Source: Dichetophora obliterata (Eukaryota; Arthropoda; Insecta; Diptera; Sciomyzidae). From it: DNA of 64,000 bases. Every line of letters starts with the position of its first letter. Positions within the stretch are counted from its first letter, which is position 1. Positions 1-11,535 of the stretch are shown piece by piece. The DNA lies in assembly GCA_963920525.1 (NCBI GenBank), contig OY986438.1:97269671-97333670 (forward strand), read 5' to 3'. The position numbers were made by a program, and so were the translations under genes. Below the pieces are notes generated by a model. It had not been told where the DNA came from. It made no database searches and saw nothing but the letters and a program-made list of their open reading frames with translations.

Positions 1-162
1 ATGGCTGCTCTTAACTGCCTTCGGTAAGAATACAACCCTCGCTGTCCTCCAAGCCACAGGTACATAGTTTGGCCTGATTCATCCGTTAAATATATTCTTC
101 AGCCATGTGACGACTCGCGGTTCGGACGTTTGCAACATGGCAGGACTTATACCGTCTGGTCC
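1..162 (-). pseudogene. Non-LTR retrotransposon reverse transcriptase fragment
   Basis: Read on the minus strand, one frame gives GPDGISPAMLQ at the start and, after one in-frame TGA, NYVPVAWRTARVVFLPKA, followed by KSSH at the window edge. These are the conserved early blocks of LINE reverse transcriptases of the Jockey/I/R1 type (GPDGI and the AWR..RVVFLPK block). The fragment is cut by the window edge and carries a nonsense codon, so it is a dead piece of ORF2. No other LINE domain is visible beside it. The clade is not resolved. Confidence 0.85.
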
Positions 163-1433
163 CGGATATTAATATAGAAAATATTGCAAATATTTAAAAC
201 TCTTTTGTCAATTTTTTTATGCTGTTTTCTAGGTTTTGACTTAGACCTCAAGAACAACATAAAAACTTAAAAATTACGGTCGAAAAGCAAAAAAAACAAC
301 TTACAATTGTTTTTTTTTTATAAATATAAGATTGTCAGTTTATCAATAAGCATTTTTCAGTGATGGCTAAGTCCTTTGCTATAAAATTTTATTACAGGGT
401 TTTTAACGATTTGAACGAAGTTTAGCCAGATGGCAGACTCAACAAATGTAGTGAATACCCTTTGTAATTCTTAATACGAAAACACAAGCGCCTTTGCCAA
501 ACACAAGAAAAAAAGTATAAAATCTCCTAGCACGCCACTGAAGCAGCAGAAATATGTCTGCCAACTGGGGCTACTTGTTTTTTGAGAAGCTTGTATTAAA
601 GCTTAAGCCAAAAAGTATGCAGCTAAGATTTAAATAAAATTTCATAGGAAATTATACTCCAATAACTAAAAAAAACACATGTTGAGATAACATTTTTTAC
701 AATTTCGATGAACTCATTGTTCTCTTTATTGAAAATATGCTCATACCTAATTTGAAATCCTTTTAACGGTTTTTTATTTAATAAACTTGACATTTGTTAC
801 GAAAATGCACATTCTTCAAGAATAATAAAACGTTGTTAGGCGTTAAATGCAAATTTGAAACTTATAATATATACACACACATATTCATATATGTATAAGT
901 ATTTTAATCATTAACTACTAGTGTTTTTTGTTGTAAATATAATTGTGGCAATTTTTATTGGTTCGTTTGTTATTTATTCTTTTTTTTTAATAGTTTAGTT
1001 AAAATTTTAGTTTAAAGAAGAAAATATATTAAATCAAAAATTTGTTCATTGTTGAAAATTGGCAACATCACTAAGGCAAAGATAGGCAGGCATTGGCAGG
1101 GTTGCCAGCTTTCGAATATTTGCTATTTATGCTATGCTGTTCTCATGTTATGACTGTATTTTTAGCTACTTTGCTAGCAAGGCGTCAATTTTTGTTTTGG
1201 TTTTCAATACTTTTACAAGATGATAAATAAACTTAAAAGCTACAGTTAAGAAATAATTTAAATAGTTGTTAATTTTAGCACCTGCAAAAGTGCAGCAGTT
1301 AAAATCTTTTCATTAGGAGAAACTCATCGCTTAAGTATCACGTGTGACTGTGTTTAAAGGACACCAGCGGGAAAACGTCTTTGTTTTTCTTTTGTTTTTT
1401 TTTTTCAAATGACTCTTGTGTGAGTTCGCTCAA
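163..1433. other. Flank downstream of the LDLa gene, no gene seen
   Basis: AT-rich sequence past the 3' end of the LDLa-domain gene. It has scattered poly-T runs and no supported coding frame. The distal part may be 3'UTR if a poly(A) site beyond 1434 is used. Confidence 0.5.
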
Positions 1434-1439
1434 TTTATT
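1434..1439 (-). terminator. Candidate poly(A) signal AATAAA of the LDLa gene
   Basis: AATAAA on the minus strand, about 107 nt after the stop codon at 1546. A second AATAAA lies at 1482-1487, about 59 nt after the stop. Either could define the 3' end; both rest on the motif alone. Confidence 0.4.
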
Positions 1440-1545
1440 AATGACATCTCGTTCTAGATGGCATTCCACAAGTTTTGAGATTTTATTATTATTTTAATTG
1501 TTGTTGTTGCTGTTGTAGTTGTTGTTCAGTGTAAGACGCCTACTT

Positions 1546-1616
1546 CTACCACAATGGCATGGGACGATGTCTGGCAAGAAAGGCGGACAATGGTGAGGTT
1601 TCTGGAGCAGAACATC
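1546..1616 (-). CDS. LDLa-domain protein, last coding exon with stop
   Basis: A polypyrimidine tract and TTGCAG acceptor end at 1617. The exon opens in the phase left by the donor at 4400: A joined to GA makes Arg inside C-R-C-S. It adds 22 further residues, ending RPMPLW, then TAG at 1546-1548. The short tail follows the fourth LDLa repeat directly and contains no membrane segment, so this end of the protein is soluble or extracellular. The frame match, strong acceptor and early stop support the exon. No protein comparison could be run. Confidence 0.75.
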
Positions 1617-2550
1617 CTGCAAGTAGAAAAAAACATTCGATTAGCTGCACAACGCAACAACTAAAATAATAACATTTTTCGATTAACGAAATAGTGGTTT
1701 TAAAAGTTGACGTCTGAGCAATTTTTTATATAGGACTTAAGTTTACTTAAAATGGAGCCGTTTACTAATATAAAAAGAAAGAAAATTACTAAATATAAGC
1801 CCATAAAATAGTTGGTGTGCTCGTAGACCTATAGTTTAATTTGAGGAAAAATATTTTTTAGGACATTTGAGCCATAGCTGTTAAATTGCGATTACGATTA
1901 GTAATCAATTATATTATATTTTCAAAAGAATTGTAATCATTATACAATCCTTGAGGGAAAGGTTTAGGATTACAAATAATCAAAAAATAATTACGATTAC
2001 TTGAAATTGCGAAAATAATCAGAATGACTCAAAAGTTATCAAGCAAAATAAACCGACTTCTTTTAGAAATAATTTAAATAATCAAAATGAATCAAAAATA
2101 AATTCTAAAAGTAGTCGAATTATTTTTCTTGACTACTTTTGATTTGTCAAAGAAGGTTCAAATGTATCTCTTAGTACAAAATTTGTCTATGGCGTATATC
2201 TGTGGGAAAAATGGTAAATATAAATAGTTGACAGACTTCCAAATATAATGTAATGAAAATTTTTTCAAAACACATCTGCAGTTTATAGTTATTTTGCATG
2301 AAGTAATTAAGAACTACGTAGTTTGCTCCCTCGAAATAGCACATAAAAAAATCTTATTTAAAAAACAAATAGCAAAATTTTCCAAAAAAATTTCATTTAA
2401 TATTTCAGCCCTGTAAATTATGTTTAAGGTCACTTTTTAAAACTTTTTTTAGGAAATAGTAAAAAAATCCATAAAAAATGGCACTGGAAGGTTTAAACAT
2501 TATGTTCAAATATTATGCTTTAAATTTCAAGCAATAATTATGTCAAAGGC

Positions 2551-4116
2551 ATATGGCGCATTCTACGTGTAGCGGACCACAAAAAAAATATGATTGGTGT
2601 CGGTTTTTTATCAAGTTTTGCTATAACGTTCTCCTAGAAGGACAACAGTAGTTTTTTATCTGCCTTAGTTGCTGATTTATAAGCTTCTAAATATTGTAGT
2701 TGTAAAAAAAAATTATTTTTTAAATATCCTTTTGTACACTGAGAAAAAAAAATACTTTAAAATTAAACAAAAAATTTTAAAATAGAAATTTAATTAATTT
2801 ACGTTTCTACAAAACAAAATTTAAATCAAGCGTGTCTAATTTTCAACTATAAATTAATTTCTGCTTTTTGTATAATTTTCTGTTATTATTGTCTTCCAAT
2901 AACAAAAAATACGTTGCTTTCAGAGATTGAATTGAAAAAATTAAGTATAGTTGAATCATTGAAAATTATTGCCAGCAACTGAGACCCCGATTTTACATTT
3001 GATTGTTTGAACACATTTTTGAATTAGTATTACAAATATTGAACATAAGATGAAATAAAAACTAATTATTTTGATATTAAAAATATTTTAAGCCGCAATA
3101 AAACGAAAAATTCATCAAATGATGTCAAAAAATTTGTTATTCGGGGGGGTCCCATGGGTCGCTGATCACGAATCCGACTTCGAAAACTCGAAAAAGTTAA
3201 AAAAAACATCGAAAAAATGTCGGTTTAATTTATTTGTTTTAATTTTAATAACAAATTTTTAAATTTTGTTTTAAATATTTGTTTGTAATAATAAAGGTTT
3301 TGCATTAAATTTTTCGTTTAAATAAATGTGTTTAACTTAAAATTTTTACAATGAAAAAATATTTAAAAACATTGTTTTGAAAAGAAAAAATTTTTATTTA
3401 AATTAAACTTTAAAAACATTTGTGATTAACTTAAATAAAATTGTTTGAAGCTCTATTTAAAAAACGAAGTCGTTTAATATGAACACAATTTCATTTAATT
3501 TTAACACATATTTCCCTCAGTGTAGGTAAAAAATTAATAAATACTTTCTCTGAGGATTTATATATAAAATTGATTGTATTTTCTTTCCTATTTATTAATT
3601 AATTAATTTATAAGTTTTATATTTATTCGGAAACTTTGTTTCGTTTTCCAATTACCCATCCTGAATTAAATTGTTTCAATTATAAAAATTGGTTGTTTGT
3701 AACCATTAACTAACCATTAAGCGTTTGCGCATAAATTAACCACAAGCTTAAGCATGTGCTGGCGAGTGCAAAGTACTAGGAGATGACCAAAAAAAGGTGA
3801 AACTCTTGGAATTTTGATTCATAGTTCGAACTTCCGGTTTTGAAATGGAAAACATTTTCGGAATTTGATCGTGGAACTCGAAAATACTATCAATTTTCTA
3901 TGTAAGTTTTCCATAAAAAAATAAATTTTTTAAAAAAATTTTAACTGCAAAAATATTTTTTTAAAAATTGTTTTTCTCAACAACTCTAGTCTTTAGAAGC
4001 CTAGGAAAAGTACAAATTAATGTTTTCCCCCTAAGAGAACATTATGCCAAAATTTAAAAGAATCCGACACCCATCTTTTTTTTTTTTTGATACGCAACAC
4101 GTAGAATGCGCCATAT
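2551..4116. mobile_element. DNA element with ATATGGCGCATTCTACGTGT ends
   Basis: The left end at 2551 reads ATATGGCGCATTCTACGTGT. The right end, read inward on the minus strand from 4116, has the same 20 bases. A second similar block (ggtgtcgg after an A-run) follows on both sides, giving about 60 bp of imperfect TIR. No transposase frame lies inside, so it is non-autonomous. It hosts the element at 2737-3522. Superfamily not assigned. Confidence 0.75.
2737..3522. mobile_element. MITE, TA|CACTGAG ends, nested
   Basis: Flanked by TA on both sides; the ends are CACTGAGAAAA and, from the right, CACTGAGGGAAA. Subterminal parts repeat AT-rich TTTAAWT-type words in both orientations. No coding frame. 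It lies inside the TIR element 2551-4116, so it is the younger insertion. It shares TA|CAC termini with the elements at 27372, 29013, 31793 and 51665. Confidence 0.75.
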
Positions 4117-4400
4117 TCGAGTATTAAGTAGTTGTCTTACTTTTTTTGTTAGAAAATAGCTAAATAAAAAATTTTAAATTTAAAAAATCCTTATTAAAAA
4201 TTACTCAGACGTAAACATTTAAAACGCCTTAACACGTGCAATTTTTTATTTTTTTTTTTGTTGTCTCTTGAACCAGAATTCGTTTATCGAGGTCTGTAAA
4301 AGGTTGAAAATTGTCAACCAAATTTGTTAAATCTGTTATCAAAAACTGTTGAAACAGTGTTATAAACGTTTCGATAAAGTAGCATTATAGTTTGACTTAC

Positions 4401-4941
4401 TGCAAACGGAACATGTCTGCTCATCGGTGCCATCACCGCAACCATCACGACCAGAGCAGACAATCGCTGTGGAACGACAACGTCCATTGCTGCACTTGTG
4501 TGGACAATAGGCACCCGGCACCTCATTGCGGCTCATCAGACCACCAGCATTTAGTAGTTGCATGAAGAAGTTTGGCACCGAACGTGAACCGCACATGTGT
4601 GGTGGCTCATCGCTACCATCCCTGCAGGAAATTATTGCGTTACAGTACTCATATTCAGGTAGACACTCGCCGCTGTTGCAGCGAAATGTGTGAGGTGGAC
4701 ACTGATTGTTCTTGAGAGCGCTGCAGCCAAGTTCATCTTCACCGTGTGGACATTGCTTGCGTTCATCACAGAGTGCCGCACGGCTTACACAACGTCCGCT
4801 GCGATGACAGTGGAAGGACTCGGCGGGACAAGTTTGATTTAGACGCGCATTGAATGTGCACTCCTCGTCGGAGCCATCATTGCAGTCAGCACGGCCATCG
4901 CAAACAAAGAACCATGATATACAAACACCGCTTGCACGACA
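4401..4941 (-). CDS. LDLa-domain protein, exon with four LDL-receptor class A repeats
   Basis: Acceptor TTCTTTCAG ends at 4942 and donor GTAAGT starts at 4400; the exon is 541 bp (phase 0 in, phase 1 out). It encodes four LDLa modules. The first begins with CSPGTFQ from the previous exon and continues CRASGVC...[15 protein letters not shown]. The others start at [16 protein letters not shown] and CPHKC. Repeats 1 and 3 keep the calcium-site DGSDE; repeat 2 has the variant HGEDE and repeat 4 DGTDE. A 35-residue insert with few cysteines ([12 protein letters not shown]...) separates repeats 3 and 4. LDLa modules bind calcium and extracellular ligands, so the product should act outside the cell or at its surface. 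The exact family is not established from sequence alone. Confidence 0.93.
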
Positions 4942-5324
4942 CTGAAAGAAAATAAGTGAGAGATTAATTAAAACATCGTCCTCTTTTTTGGACACATATA
5001 TCTTGACAATACATTCTACAACAAAAACAGCCCTCATAAAAAATCGAAAAATCTATGTTTACCATTTAAAATGACTTCAATACTGTACGAAAAATTTCGA
5101 ATTTTGACCTGCGTCTACACGGGATAGTGCAAGTTCGAAAGTAAAGCAAACGTATTATCTTCGAAAAAATTAAAAAAAAAACTCGAAATTATCTGCAAGT
5201 TGCAAGTGACTATAAGGGCAAGTTGATTAACAAGATGTCGTCGAATGTCGTCTCGCTGCAATTGCAATTTTATTTAATAATAATTTTAATACAATTATAA
5301 AATATGTTTAATTTATTAATAATA

Positions 5325-7065
5325 CTAGCTGATATACCCGGTGTTACTCGGGGGAAAAAACGTAAAATGTTGATGTTTTGGATTTATTCGTTCAGAAGAT
5401 AACGATTTTTAGCCAGAACAAAATAAGTTTTTGACGTAAAAAGTATGGAAATATGCAAAATGGTTTTTTGTCATTGTAATGAAACGTCGTTATTGGAAAA
5501 AGAAGTTGTACTAAAAATTTGTGCAATCTTGAAGATATGTGAATTTTTTTGGTGTCAAAATTACAGAATTTTTTTAAAATTAATTAAACGAAGCTTTTCG
5601 CTTTAAAAAAAGCTAGTTGGTTAATTTCCCTTACTTGTAAAAGGGTGGAAGATGCGTGGTCAAAACTAATTATGCTAAAGCACAATCTAAGTTTCAAGTT
5701 AAATGTGAGCCAAATTTGAGTTAAATACGTCCAGCCGTTAAAATTTGTATTCTGGTCAAACAGAAAATGTCTAAAAAAAATATAGTACGCTGCTGTCATT
5801 TTCATTTCACTGTTGTCATTTAATTTTATAGCAAATTATATTAGGAAATTATTTTAGTACATTTCAACTTGAATAAATGTACTTTTGATAGCTCAGTCGG
5901 CTCAACCATCAGTTTTAAAGCCATGAGGTAGTGGGATCGATTATCACAATGAGCGGAACTAATGATTTTTTAATTTCTTTTTTTATTTTAAATCTTTTTT
6001 TATTTTAGGGAAAATGCAACAAAACCATCTTTACCAAAAAGTAATGAAGATAAAAATCTCTTTCAGTTGCAAAAGTTACGGTTTTAAAATAAAAAATGAA
6101 GAAGTTATTATTCGTTTAGAAGATTTGATTTTGATTATTAAATGCCAGAAAAAAGTTAGTTTTTGCAGTAAAGTATATTGAATTGAATTTAGCTTGTGTG
6201 GGCGAAGCCACGCCAAGTTTCCAATGCCCGTGCCAGTTTTCCAGTAGAAATGCCTGACCAATAAGTAACTCCATACTGAATTTCATTCTTATATGATATT
6301 TATTTCCAAAGCTATTCGATATCAAAAATTTGGCTTGTATGGTTGGAGCCACACCCCCTTGTTCAATGACCGTCTCAGTTTTCTTGTAGAAGGATATCAC
6401 CCAATAGTAATTCCATACTGAATTTCGTTGTTATACGACATTTAGTTCCAAAACTATCTGATATAAAATATTTAAAATTTATGGGCGGAGCCACACGCCC
6501 TTTTCCAAAGCCCATCCCAGTTTTCCAGTAGAAGGATATCACCAAGTGACAACTCTATACTGAATTTCATTATTATACGGCATTTAGTTCCAAAGCTATT
6601 CGATATCATAAATTTGAATTGTATGGGCGGTGCCACACCCATTTGACCTATACTTGCTTAATTTTGCCAGTCAAAAGACACGACTAAATAGTACGTTATA
6701 ACCGAGTTTCATTAATGTGTGACTTATAACTTGAAAGTTATACTGAAAATTTGGGCTGCTGAAAAAGTGCCACGCCCTACGTCCAACGTCCATAAAATTT
6801 TACCAGTAGAACGGCAAGTAAAAATTAAGGTCGAATACCGAATTCCGTTGCTGTGTGACCTATAATTCCAAAGCTTTTCGATATAGAAGATTTGATTTGT
6901 ATGGGAGGTGCAACGCCCCCTGAGTTTTTCCGATATTTTAATAGTTATTCTGCTTTTCGGGATGAACGCAAATCCAACAAATAAAAGATCATTAAAATCG
7001 GTCCAGCCGTTCTTGAGTTATAAATGGTGTAACAAACCCGACCTTGTTTTATATGTATAGATAAC
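5325..7065. repeat. Dispersed repeat with degenerate ~130-bp tandem units
   Basis: Starts near tagctgatatacccggtgtt and ends near cccgaccttgttttatatgt. Between about 6170 and 6960 roughly six imperfect units of 110-150 bp each carry a block like gtatgggcggagccac, a block like cccagttttccagtagaagg and a block like ttccaaagctattcgatatc. Open frames here arise from the repeat and look non-coding. Class uncertain. Confidence 0.7.
5889..5950 (+). repeat. tRNA-like SINE relic
   Basis: TAGCTCAGTCGG at 5889-5900 matches a pol III A box. GGGATCGATTATC about 35 bp later resembles a B box. The arms do not pair as a functional tRNA, so it reads as a degraded tRNA-derived SINE head. See similar blocks at 21079, 21355 and 29346. 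Confidence 0.45.
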
Positions 7066-9444
7066 TATAAACTATATATATTTAATTTACTTTAATATTT
7101 GCGTCGTATTTAGTTGTACTTCCATTTTTGTTTGCAATCATAAACAAGTTTTTAGTGTTGCTTATTGTTAAAATAGCAGATATCCTGAAAAATCCGAAAG
7201 ATATCCCCGAAAGCACAACAAAAGCAACACTTTAATTCCATTACTACCTGCAAGTGCCAAAATCCACTGTCTCTGAAATTTTGTGAACGGTAGCGCTGAT
7301 AGTGAACAGTGAACCGCAGACAGTGAATCAAATGTGGTTGTGTTAGTAAAAATGTTTAAATGTATTGAGTTTTTCGCACTTGCACTGTCCCGTGTGGAAA
7401 AGTACGCACAATTGTGCTTTTTTCGGCACTTTCGAGATCAGACGGCACTTTAGGCAAGTGCCTTTTAATTTGGGCACTATTTCAATATCTGGAGTAAAAA
7501 ATTTTCAAGTTTAAAAAATTCCTCAATTTCACAAAAAAAAAACAAAAACAATATTTTTAAGATAGTTTCTATTCCAAACCTTATTATAACAAAGTGCCGC
7601 AATAAACTTAATTTGGATACATGTGCTGCTCTTGTTCAAACTAAAAGTTTGATAAAATCAAATTCATGCAGTTGTTTTAATTATAATATATCTTCATTCA
7701 GTAAAGAAAGTCTGCCAATTGAGAATCTGGAAGAGGATGAATTATTTGATTAGTATTTTAATCATCTTTTTACCTTCGTTTTCTTTAGTGACTAGCGTGA
7801 CATAGGGTCTCAACTTATTGATTGTACTTTCATACTTTTATTAAGATTTGGTCATTGAATTATCTGCATTCACTTTAAATATTTATTTTCTAGTTTTCGC
7901 GATTTTCTATTCTAGATTATAGTTTTCGACATAAACGCCGATTTTTTACTAATAACTACTCTTCATTTGACGAAATACGCTATGTTGCAGAGAAAAATGT
8001 GGGATTTATTTTTACGAAAATTATTAAATAATATGATGAATATGAATTATGAATTTAATAAAATTATAAATTTATATAAAATTATGAATTATATAAAACT
8101 TATTAACTCTTTTGAAATTTTTTATTCTTGTGTTCCTTTTCAAATTAAAAAATTGATCTCATAAACAATTATTTAATAAATAGTATTATTTATTTATTTA
8201 TGTTAAAAAACAGGATCTCATTTTATATGAGCATTTCCACCAAAAGGACTACCACGACTGAAAAATTAAATGTAACCTAAAATTTTTTTAAACCTTCATA
8301 ATAGAGAAAAAATGTAAAGAGAATGAATGTAGACGAAACACTGTAGATCGATACCAACAAAAACGGCTGTAAAAGCGGAAATAATATAAAGACTATAAAG
8401 AAAGACTATATTTTGAAATATCAATAAAAAATTTTTTTCAGTTATCAATTTTTACGGTCCTGAATTACACTTAATAAGTTTTTCTAGTTTAATTAAATAA
8501 ATAAAGCTATAAAAAAAGTTCACTTCTTTGAGAAGAAAAATCCGTATCGTAACGTTTGTATAGATGGTAAGGTTTCGATGGTATCGTATGGTGGTTTGTA
8601 TAAAAATTATAAAAAAAGATTTTTCAACGAAACAATTATGAATATAGTTATAGCAGCATTATTCCAGATAATATTAAAATACTTTTGACAAAAAAAAATC
8701 GTGCACATTTTGCAGATTTTTTCGCTTATATAAACCACTTCTATTTTTTGTATCGTAACGCGACCTTTTTTGTTTGTTTATATTTTTGAAAATACTTGCG
8801 ATCGCTTCCACCTTTTCCACTAAACATAGTACTACAATAGTGTTATCCAAAAATCAAAACAGGACAATACTGGTCTTTGCTTTTTTTGATGTTTAACAAC
8901 AAAAAAGGCGTACAAACGTTGCGTGTGCAACCATGGAAATGTCCATATATTAAATACATTTGATTATTTAATTATTATAAAAGCACTGATCTCATTTTAA
9001 CAATTAAATTATTTTAAGTGTTCATCTAATTGAATTAGCATTTCAATGTTCATACATAAATGTATCGCTCATTTCGTGCCAGATCCATGTTAGACTCAAA
9101 ATGTGAAATTTTTTAGGAGACCGTTTTGATCTTTTTAAATTACTCTAGCTTCCATAGCGAAAGCGTGACATAAGTGTTCGCAAAATCGTTATTTGAACGC
9201 ATTTGAGATATTCTTGAAGCATAAACTGAAATTATTATAGCGATTTTTTCTGTATACTTATCTTGAAAATGACTTACTTTGAGTTGTGACAGTTTTGTAC
9301 GCAATGAGAGCGATATGTCAAAATAAAATTTTGGATACAAAAAAAGACGGCACTATTTTCTTCAAAACGGCACTACTTTTCTCTTGAATTCGGCACAATC
9401 TCAAAAGTACCAATTCCATCCCTGGTAGACGCTGTGTTAGTTAT

Positions 9445-9615
9445 GGGCCAAATAAACGACACAAATTATTTGCGCAAAAAGGAGGGGAAATTTTGTATAA
9501 ATATCAAAATCATTTTGATTTTTACGCAACCAGTTGCACAAACCGGCCACAGACGGCACAACTAAACTGCACAAACTCCGATTTGTGCATATAATTTGTG
9601 TCGTTTATTCGGCCC
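9445..9615. mobile_element. 171-bp MITE with GGGCC ends
   Basis: About 34-bp TIRs: gggccaaataaacgacacaa at the left and gggccgaataaacgacacaa read from the right, followed by attat.tgc.caaa in both. No coding frame. Target duplication unclear. Confidence 0.8.
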
Positions 9616-9834
9616 AAGAGAAAACATTTTGGGATTCCAGGGCTGCCAACTTCATCAGACTATTGTTTTAGGGTTGAAAATATTAACAAATTTAATTTTC
9701 ACCACTGCCCCTTGGATGTCAAATTCGCTAAATTATTTGTCTAAAAATTATTATTCTTTATTATTACGTTAAGACTTGGTTTAAATTTCCCACTACGCCA
9801 AAAGCAGCTTACCTAAATTATTTCTTCTTGCAAA

Positions 9835-9950
9835 CAGTGTTGCCGCTATGATTTTGAAAAAAGTATCCATGAAAAGGTCAAAAAAGTATTCAAAAATATC
9901 AATAGTATCAAAATTGTTTGAAATCATAAAATATTTTTAATATATATTTT
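9835..9950. mobile_element. Left-end fragment of a hAT element
   Basis: CAGTGTTGCCGC followed by gtatccatgaaaaggtcaaa closely matches the left end of the hAT element at 61196. No matching right end was found nearby. Confidence 0.55.
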
Positions 9951-10389
9951 CACTCCATTTTCATACATTAAATTTATCGCTGTGGAGTATCATAGACAAC
10001 TCTCTCGATATTGAGCCCTTGCTGTCTTAATACCCTGAAGGACAAACAATCCTGCAGCAATTAAATTTAAGAAAGCTGCAGCGATTTAGGCGAGAGCAAA
10101 GCTTCTAATTCAAAAGAAAAATAAAAAACTAGGAAATTTTTAATAAAGTAGGCCAATTTTGGATCAAGGGCTAAATTTTTAAAAAATCTGATAGCAAATT
10201 CGGATTAAGCAAATGATTTGTCATTAGAATTTGTTATAGTCAAAAGTTTTCCAACAAAAAAAAAAATTGTTTATTATTAGGAAATTTTTTAATTCTTATT
10301 TTAAAAGTTGAAAACTTGGAGGTTCAATAGTAGTTAATGCGATTTCATTTAAGGATACACACTGTGGTGTAAGACAATAGATGCATCCA

Positions 10390-11301
10390 CAGGCCTATAG
10401 GCCTTGCACCGCCCCCCCCCTACTATAGCAGTTTGCCCCCCCCCCTGGCCAAATCAGACAATGAAAAACTTTAAATGAATAATTAATATGAATTTGGTAG
10501 ATATTTTTGTTTATTGCTTTAAAATTAGTTTAGTTTAAAATAACAAAAAATATACACATTCACCTTATTCATGACTTGAATATGTATATGAAATTTGTTT
10601 AACAAAACATTTCAGACACATTGTTACAATTTTTCAAATTTCTACTGGGTCGCCAACATTTTGCTACCAAAAATTAAGATTTGAATTTTAATAATTTTTA
10701 ACCCGCATCCCTAGGAACTTTCGAGAAATGAAAAGTACGTTGTGCACCAATTTGATGCAGACACAAAAAGAATATATAATTCATTCAAATGTTTTTAATT
10801 TTAAAATTTTTTATACATGATGAATGTTTATTAATTTTAAAATAAGAAAATACTGCAAATCTTAATTCTAGCAAAAATTTAAAGAAGCTTAAGTTAAATC
10901 AAAACATGCAAATAAAAAATTTGCATAAATTTGATGCAAACGACGGATGCGGGTTAATTCTATTTTTTATTTGTTTTACTTAAAAAATGTTTCATTCATA
11001 TGTTAGCCCATTTCAATACTCTTTCTTATATTTCTAGCCACTTTAAATAAATCTTGTATTTTTACCTTAATTTTATTACAAAGTCCTGAATTAATTTTTA
11101 TATTTATTTATAATATATTAATCTCACGTATAAAAAGATCTACATATCCATGTAAATATTATAAAATTAACTGTTTTATAATAAATATGTGAAAGGTATT
11201 CATTTCACACGTTAAAAAATTGTTTTTTTTTTATTTCAATGAAAATACCCCCAAAATTCATGCCTTCCCCCCTCTGTCTTCTTGGTCTGGCTACAGGCCT
11301 G
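10390..11301. mobile_element. Probable non-autonomous hAT element (CAGGCCTRTAG ends)
   Basis: Left end CAGGCCTATAG, right end read inward CAGGCCTGTAG, both followed by G- or C-rich tracts. Flanking 8-mers tgcatcca and tgcacccc match at 6 of 8 positions, as expected for a hAT target duplication. Long poly-C runs lie just inside the left end (near 10411 and 10436). No transposase frame. Confidence 0.6.
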
Positions 11302-11535
11302 TGCACCCCTTTTTTTACTTATTTCTATATCTAAAGACAAATTGAGAGAAAACCAAAGATGCAGTTTGAAAGGAAATAAAACAACAACAAAAATTTTAGA
11401 AAGTATTTTGAGATTTTTTTTCAATTCTTATTTACCTTTCTTAAATAATATTCAATTTTTGACCGGTGTAATATTTAACCAAAAAAAAAACTAAATAAAG
11501 CACTTCAGCTGGAGGAAATTGAATTGTTTTTGAAA

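Larger units (their letters stand above)
1617..4400 (-). other. Intron 3 of the LDLa gene (2.8 kb)
   Basis: Donor GTAAGT at 4400-4395, acceptor CAG at 1619-1617. The intron holds the TIR element 2551-4116. Between 1893 and 2010 GTAATC/GATTAC motifs recur in both orientations. The rest is AT-rich with no coding signal. Confidence 0.75.
5111..7407. mobile_element. TIR element, ends with ACACGGGA.AGTGCAAGT
   Basis: The left end has gcgtctacacgggatagtgc followed by aagttcgaaa. The right end read inward (7407 down) has the same core, cacacgggacagtgcaagtg then cgaaaa, with small indels near the tip. It hosts the dispersed repeat 5325-7065 and the tRNA-like relic at 5889. No transposase frame recognised; exact ends uncertain by a few bases. 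Confidence 0.6.

Noticed and set aside
7967..8164. 65-codon frame rich in Asn, Ile and Lys
   Set aside because: Composition follows the AT-rich DNA; no domain or splice context.
7374..9420. ggcac-rich ends as TIRs of a 2-kb element
   Set aside because: The words recur on both sides but do not align as inverted ends over more than about 15 bp.
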